A DNA stretch of 64,000 bases from Nocardioides daeguensis. GTDB lineage: Bacteria; Actinomycetota; Actinomycetes; Propionibacteriales; Nocardioidaceae. A model generated the notes under the pieces. It had not been told where the DNA came from, did no database searches, and worked only from the letters and a program-made list of their open reading frames with translations. The stretch spans positions 124,001 to 188,000 of the forward strand of contig NZ_JAHTKU010000019.1 in assembly GCF_019192965.1 (NCBI RefSeq), given 5' to 3'. Positions 60,146 to 64,000 of this stretch are shown here, one piece after another. The number at the start of each line of letters is the position of its first letter. The stretch's first letter is position 1. Both the position numbers and the translations under genes were made by a program.

Positions 60146-60819
60146 TCAGTCGCCCAGGCCGACGCCGGACGGCTCGTGCCGTCGCGTGAGCGCCGAGTCC
60201 GACAGGTCGTAGCCGGACCATGGCGAGCGACCGGGGACGTGGCGCGTCCCGGCGTTGTTGCGCTCGGTGATCACCGGCGCGCCGGTCACCTGCATCGCTT
60301 CCGGGTAGTGGTCGAGCACCCACTTCCTCGCCGTCTTGGACAGCCCTGGCTGGTCGACGGACCGCAGTCGAGCTGGGACCAGGGCAACTCGCGCCAGCGC
60401 GGAAAGACGTGGTCGTGCCATGCCTCGACTGCCGTGTTCTCGTCAGCGGCGAAAACGTGCCAGCCGTGGGGCTCGCAGATCGCTTGGTAGGTGAGTTCGC
60501 CGACGCAATGACACGTTCCGCGAGGTTCGCTGTGCTTCCACGGCTCGCACCGCAGATCGGCCGTGAACATGTCGAAGGCGTGGTCACCGACCTCGACGCC
60601 GCCGGGCACTGCGATGGCCCGATGCCACATTCGGTTCGGTCGCGATACGGAGTCGAGCTTGTGCAGGAACTGCCAGTGCGCGTACGCCGCGTCCAGGGCG
60701 GCAGGGGAGAAGTACGCCGTCGTGAAGTGGAGATGCGCGCCCGACCAGACGGGAGCAGCTTCGACGGCCGCCTCGTGCAACATGCCGTCGATGTCGAAGG
60801 CGAGCTGCTCGTCGTTCAC
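60146..60819 (-). pseudogene. DUF6349 family gene with a -1-type frameshift
   Basis: The GTG at 60819 opens MNDEQLAFDIDGMLHEAAVE through AVEAWHDHVFPRWRELP. After this the family sequence continues in another frame as LVPARLRSVDQPGLSKTARK and ends RHVPGRSPWSGYDLS near 60146. The shift lies at the CCC run (60382-60384 on the plus strand), where one missing base, or a -1 slip, would join the halves. Both halves look unmutated. It may be a sequencing error, a recent mutation or programmed slippage. Confidence 0.75.
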
Positions 60820-61106
60820 AACTGCGCTCCGACGTCGAGCAGCCAGTTCGCCCACGCGAGTGCGCCTCCCGTGAGGGCGGCACCGCCCAAGGCGACGAAC
60901 AGCCCTGTCTTTGCCTTGCTTGCGGCCTGCCAGCTTCCGCTCGATGATGCGACCGCCCACGTGGCGCCGCAGGTGACGACCATGAGCACGGCAATGATCA
61001 GGCCGTAGGTGAGCAGGGCTCCGACGATGGCTCGGAGTTGCCCCGACCCACCGACGGCACCGAAGTCGGGGCCAACGAGCGGAATGAGCGCGGAGATGAG
61101 CCTCAT
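60816..61106 (-). CDS. DUF6112 family membrane protein (copy 2)
   Basis: The 96-residue protein starts MRLISALIPLVGPDFGAVGG, has SGQLRAIVGALLTYGLIIAV and a second helix (LFVALGGAALTGGALAWANW), and ends LLDVGAQL. It has the same layout as copy 1. The stop overlaps the DUF6349 GTG (60816-60819). The ATG at 61106 starts the conserved part. It begins the leftward transfer operon and is divergent from the large gene at 61247. Confidence 0.8.
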   Translation of the reverse strand: MRLISALIPLVGPDFGAVGGSGQLRAIVGALLTYGLIIAVLMVVTCGATWAVASSSGSWQAASKAKTGLFVALGGAALTGGALAWANWLLDVGAQL

Positions 61107-61246
61107 GCCGATTAGGTGGCCGTCGACCCCCGTGCATTGACGGCGTCGCCGGTGCACGCTTGTGGCTCTGGCGAATCAGGAAAATCTGTCGGCAGTTATC
61201 GCTAGGTTCTGGACACAGGAAGCCCGAGTCTTGGAAGGGGTCGAGG

Positions 61247-64000
61247 GTGGCGCGTCGATCGAGTTCAAGCCGCTGGTCCAGGCCTGCCACTGGCAAGCAG
61301 ATCGCCGCGCTCAAATCGCACGGAAAGTACGACGGAAAGTACTACTCGATGGGGCGTGCCAGCCAAGCGATTGGGGGCTCGTCCGCGGGTGGGCGCCGCT
61401 CAGTTGGCGGCAACTCGAGCGGCGCTGCGTACTTCGGCCTGGCAGCCTCAGGACGGGGGCCGTCGACCTATTTTTCGACGCTGCTGGGTGCATCCGACGG
61501 CCTCGACGCGCTGCTCCAGCCTGCGCTCGGGATGGTTCCGGAGAGTCGGCTGGCCACGTCTGGCTCTGCGCCCACGAGCCTTCTGTCACAGGTTCTTGGA
61601 GTGCCGGACGATCTGGATTCACTGGTCCAGGCTGCGATGGATGGCACCAACGTAGGGCCCGGAGAAGATCCGGTTGAGTCTGTCCTCTACACGATCCGCT
61701 CAGATGACTCCCATTCCGCTGAGCCGCAAATTGTCGTGGAAGCCGAGGTAGTCCGCGATTCGGCATTCGAGGGCCTGCCATCCGTTCAGGTGCGCTTCGT
61801 GGGCAATGCGGAAGGAGTCAATGCCCTGGCGGGGGAACGCCCGCGTCTGCCTGGATCGGGCCCAACGCTTGGATATCGCCCAGCCTGGACGCCCGTCCTG
61901 GTGCGTACGCCGGCGGACCTTGCCGAGCAGATGCGAGTCCGGTGGCGTGAAGCCGTTGCAGAGTTGCAACAAGGCGTGGACCCCAGAATGGAGACGTTTC
62001 TAGCCGGGGTTGCCGGGATGGAGTCCGCCCTGGCAGTGCTCAGATCGAGTCAGTCCTCTGCTTCGAAGTTTGTGCTCCTGCAGGGGCTCATGGACCCCGA
62101 CGGTGTGCTTCAGTTCGAAGGGCTCGGTCTGGACGCCGGCACCTTCGCGGAACAGATTCGCAAGGCAAGCGAGGGCGACGAAGATGCCCTGATTTGGCTG
62201 GCGGACGTCCAGCGCGAAGAAGTGCTGACCTCGCTCGCAGAGGTGACAGGCATCGACCTCGCCGCCGAGGCCGACTTCAGGCTGTCTCGTTGGCATCAGC
62301 AAGCGATGGCACTGATCGAGGGCGTGACGATGAGTGCGGACGATGCCGACTTCGAATTTTCGATGATCCGGTCGCTTCTGACCATGAGGGCGGACACGCA
62401 AGCGCGACGTGAGGAACTCCGGGCAAAGATTGCGGAGAATCAAGCGTCAAGTTCGCACGAGGCAGTCGAAAGTGCATTCAGTTCGATACTGAACCGGTTG
62501 GACTCTGACGACTCCTCCGACTCGTCAGGAGGCTATGGGATCCTCGAAGATTGGTTCTTCGAGGAAACGCGCAACTACCTCGAGATCAGGTTCCGGCAGT
62601 CTCTGCCCGGACAGTTCGCTACGGCTCTCGTGTCCCGTTCCGCCGACAGTGACGGCCATGCAGCACTAGTTGCTGAGGTGCGCAGGATGGCGCGCGAGGC
62701 GTCGGTCAACCCGATCGACTACGCGGAGCAAGTTGAGCCGGCCGCCGGACGCGGTCTCTTGTCGGGTCTGTATGGCCGGTCGTCTGGCAGTGATCGAGGC
62801 GCCGACCGCACGAAGAGGATTGTCCAGGCAGTTCGGTACGTGGTCGCTGAGGTCGATGCAGTTCGTGACGACGACCTTGGGACGCTGGTTGTAGCCCAAG
62901 AGGTGCTCGCCTATGCGAAGTGGAAGCGCGATGAGCTTCGTGCGGCGAAGCAGATGCAAGAGGCTGATCGCCGGAAGGCCGCGGCCGTCGAGCGAGCCAA
63001 GGAGGCGCAGCGGCGCTCTGATGCTGCCCTCCAGCGTAAGGAAGAAGAACGAACGATTCGCGATGCCGCGGGAGGCGTCGAGCGGGTCGTCCAGCAGTAC
63101 GCGGAAGCATTGAGCCGTACGCCTCGCTCCATCGCGATTCAGGATCCCCTGCCGGAGTCTTCGCAGTCGGCTGCGAGTGCACGAGTGGAGAGGGCGACGG
63201 CCCGCGAGGCTGCTGCCGTCGATTGGCTGGCAGCTGCGAAGGAGCGCGAGGCCTGGGCAGTAGAGGAGGCAGCTGTTGCTGCCACGCCGGCCGTGAGCGC
63301 GCGCTTGGACGCTGAACGCGAAGCAGCTGTTTCGGAACAGACCGACGCGACAGCGGAAGTTCACGCAGCACGTGACGAGCAGCGGGATGCGGAGGCCGTC
63401 CTCACCCTCATCGCCGAGGCGCGATCCAAGTTTGAGGATCTGATCGGCCCTGTCCGTGATGAAAATCGAGGACGAGCGGAGGTTGAGTTCCAGCGCCAAC
63501 AGCAGGAGAGGGCTCGGCAGGAGGAAGAGCGACGGCACAGGGCGGAGGAGTTCAGGAACAAGCAGGCTGCGGAACGAGAGCGGCAGGACGCTGCGAATCG
63601 CCGCCAGGAGGAACTCAATCAACGCCAGCAAGAGCGAGCCGCGGTTGCCAAGGATGCCCTCGCCCGAGAGTTGGAGCACCTACTTGGACTTCCGAGTACA
63701 GCCTCCGTGTGGCGGCGCAAGTCCCTCGCGGCGACGCGCGAGGCGTTGGAAGAGACGATCTCGAGACTGCAGGCCGAGATCGTGGGTCCGCTGGTTCCAC
63801 CGCGCACGCGATCGAAGGTCTGGCCCAACATGTTGGGCAAGTCTGAGCGATACCTAGGAACTGTGAAGAAGCTGACGGATTACGGGGCATTCGTCTCGCT
63901 CCCCGCCGGCACGGACGGGTTGCTGCGTGCACCCGGGGCGAGCCTCTCAGTCACGGTGGGGCAAAGGGTGATCGTGGAAATCACGGATCTGCCTTACGGA
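61247..64000 (+). CDS. Very large coiled-coil protein with C-terminal S1 domain, cut off by the window edge
   Basis: A 918-codon frame runs without a stop to the edge. GTG 61247 is preceded by GGAAGGGG at 61232. The N-terminus has ATGKQIAALKSHGKYDGKYY then SMGRASQAIG (about 14-43), a Gly/Ser linker, an unknown part (60-550), a long charged coiled coil (about 554-680 and 760-840: RQQQERARQEEERRHRAEEF), and from about residue 866 an S1 RNA-binding domain (YLGTVKKLTDYGAFVSLPAG). The S1 fold suggests RNA or ssDNA contact. No known family fits the whole. Confidence 0.85.
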   Translation, partial: MARRSSSSRWSRPATGKQIAALKSHGKYDGKYYSMGRASQAIGGSSAGGRRSVGGNSSGAAYFGLAASGRGPSTYFSTLLGASDGLDALLQPALGMVPESRLATSGSAPTSLLSQVLGVPDDLDSLVQAAMDGTNVGPGEDPVESVLYTIRSDDSHSAEPQIVVEAEVVRDSAFEGLPSVQVRFVGNAEGVNALAGERPRLPGSGPTLGYRPAWTPVLVRTPADLAEQMRVRWREAVAELQQGVDPRMETFLAGVAGMESALAVLRSSQSSASKFVLLQGLMDPDGVLQFEGLGLDAGTFAEQIRKASEGDEDALIWLADVQREEVLTSLAEVTGIDLAAEADFRLSRWHQQAMALIEGVTMSADDADFEFSMIRSLLTMRADTQARREELRAKIAENQASSSHEAVESAFSSILNRLDSDDSSDSSGGYGILEDWFFEETRNYLEIRFRQSLPGQFATALVSRSADSDGHAALVAEVRRMAREASVNPIDYAEQVEPAAGRGLLSGLYGRSSGSDRGADRTKRIVQAVRYVVAEVDAVRDDDLGTLVVAQEVLAYAKWKRDELRAAKQMQEADRRKAAAVERAKEAQRRSDAALQRKEEERTIRDAAGGVERVVQQYAEALSRTPRSIAIQDPLPESSQSAASARVERATAREAAAVDWLAAAKEREAWAVEEAAVAATPAVSARLDAEREAAVSEQTDATAEVHAARDEQRDAEAVLTLIAEARSKFEDLIGPVRDENRGRAEVEFQRQQQERARQEEERRHRAEEFRNKQAAERERQDAANRRQEELNQRQQERAAVAKDALARELEHLLGLPSTASVWRRKSLAATREALEETISRLQAEIVGPLVPPRTRSKVWPNMLGKSERYLGTVKKLTDYGAFVSLPAGTDGLLRAPGASLSVTVGQRVIVEITDLPYG

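Larger units (their letters stand above)
35450..64000. mobile_element. Integrative and conjugative element at tRNA-Met, right end outside the window
   Basis: The element begins at the tRNA, with xis and int next to it. It carries an SSB, an ArdC-like protein, a VirD4-like coupling protein, a VirB4-like ATPase, SCO6880, TrbL-like and DUF6112 transfer genes, and several cargo blocks. Base use is less GC-rich than in 1-35 kb, which supports transfer. No relaxase gene is recognised in the visible part. Confidence 0.88.

Noticed and set aside
60286..61314. 342-codon frame covering DUF6349 and more
   Set aside because: The part before 60819 is antisense or out of frame to the DUF6112 gene, and the part after the CCC run is out of frame. 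Only the middle is real coding sequence.
61162..61677. Alternative plus-strand frame at the start of the large S1 protein
   Set aside because: It stops early and gives a low-complexity product, whereas the frame from 61247 stays open to the edge and contains a clear S1 domain.

Overview
The window is high-GC actinobacterial chromosome, most likely from Nocardioides or another member of Nocardioidaceae. The evidence is very GC-rich codon use, many GTG starts with GTGA/ATGA overlaps, a WhiB protein, a mycoredoxin, AdnAB, and a gene order from about 5.5 to 34.7 kb that follows the Mycobacterium tuberculosis Rv3208A-Rv3193c block (DUF3107, TetR, MoeZ, ATL, AdnA, AdnB, NudC, mycoredoxin, UvrD2, WhiB7, ThiF-like, DUF2342, PDZ-Lon, UPF0182). 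The genus is an inference.

Region 1 (1-35.4 kb) is the core chromosome. It opens with a truncated DUF222/HNH gene carrying a short palindromic repeat in frame. Next are the non-homologous end-joining genes: Ku, divergent from separate ligase and polymerase genes. A PP2C phosphatase, the DUF3107/TetR/MoeZ group, an alkyltransferase-like protein and thiol peroxidase follow. The recombination helicase-nuclease pair adnA-adnB and nudC, mrx, uvrD2 and whiB7 form the centre. The whiB7 leader holds a probable promoter, a leader ORF and two mutually exclusive hairpins, so it looks like an attenuator. After it come small zinc proteins, an enoyl-CoA hydratase, a PHP/HhH protein, metallopeptidases, moaE, a secreted PDZ-Lon protease, UPF0182 and a TRIC-like channel. 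Three related families of short repeats lie between genes.

Region 2 (35.4 kb to the right edge) is an integrative and conjugative element inserted at an initiator tRNA-Met gene. Excisionase and tyrosine integrase genes sit at the junction. The transfer genes are a VirD4-like coupling protein, an ArdC-like protein, a VirB4-like ATPase, an SCO6880-family protein, a TrbL/VirB6-like membrane protein, two DUF6112 proteins and a frameshifted DUF6349 gene. The right end of the element lies outside the window. Its base composition is visibly less GC-rich than the left half.

The element carries cargo I cannot assign to any named system. (a) A tightly overlapping four-gene operon (40.4-45.8 kb) encodes a C2H2 zinc-finger protein, a coiled-coil protein, a divergent Hsp70/DnaK-like ATPase with a C-terminal cysteine cluster, and a second coiled-coil protein with a basic C-terminal domain. 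(b) A 5.9-kb cargo block sits between the VirB4-side and SCO6880 genes: a helicase IV-like protein with a nuclease-like insert and a zinc ribbon, a 237-residue unknown protein, a 635-residue protein with S1-like segments, and a 75-residue protein. (c) A very large coiled-coil protein with an S1 domain starts at 61247 and runs off the right edge. The Hsp70 operon, possibly with the S1-bearing proteins, is my best candidate for an undescribed system, perhaps in defence or stress. That role is inference only.
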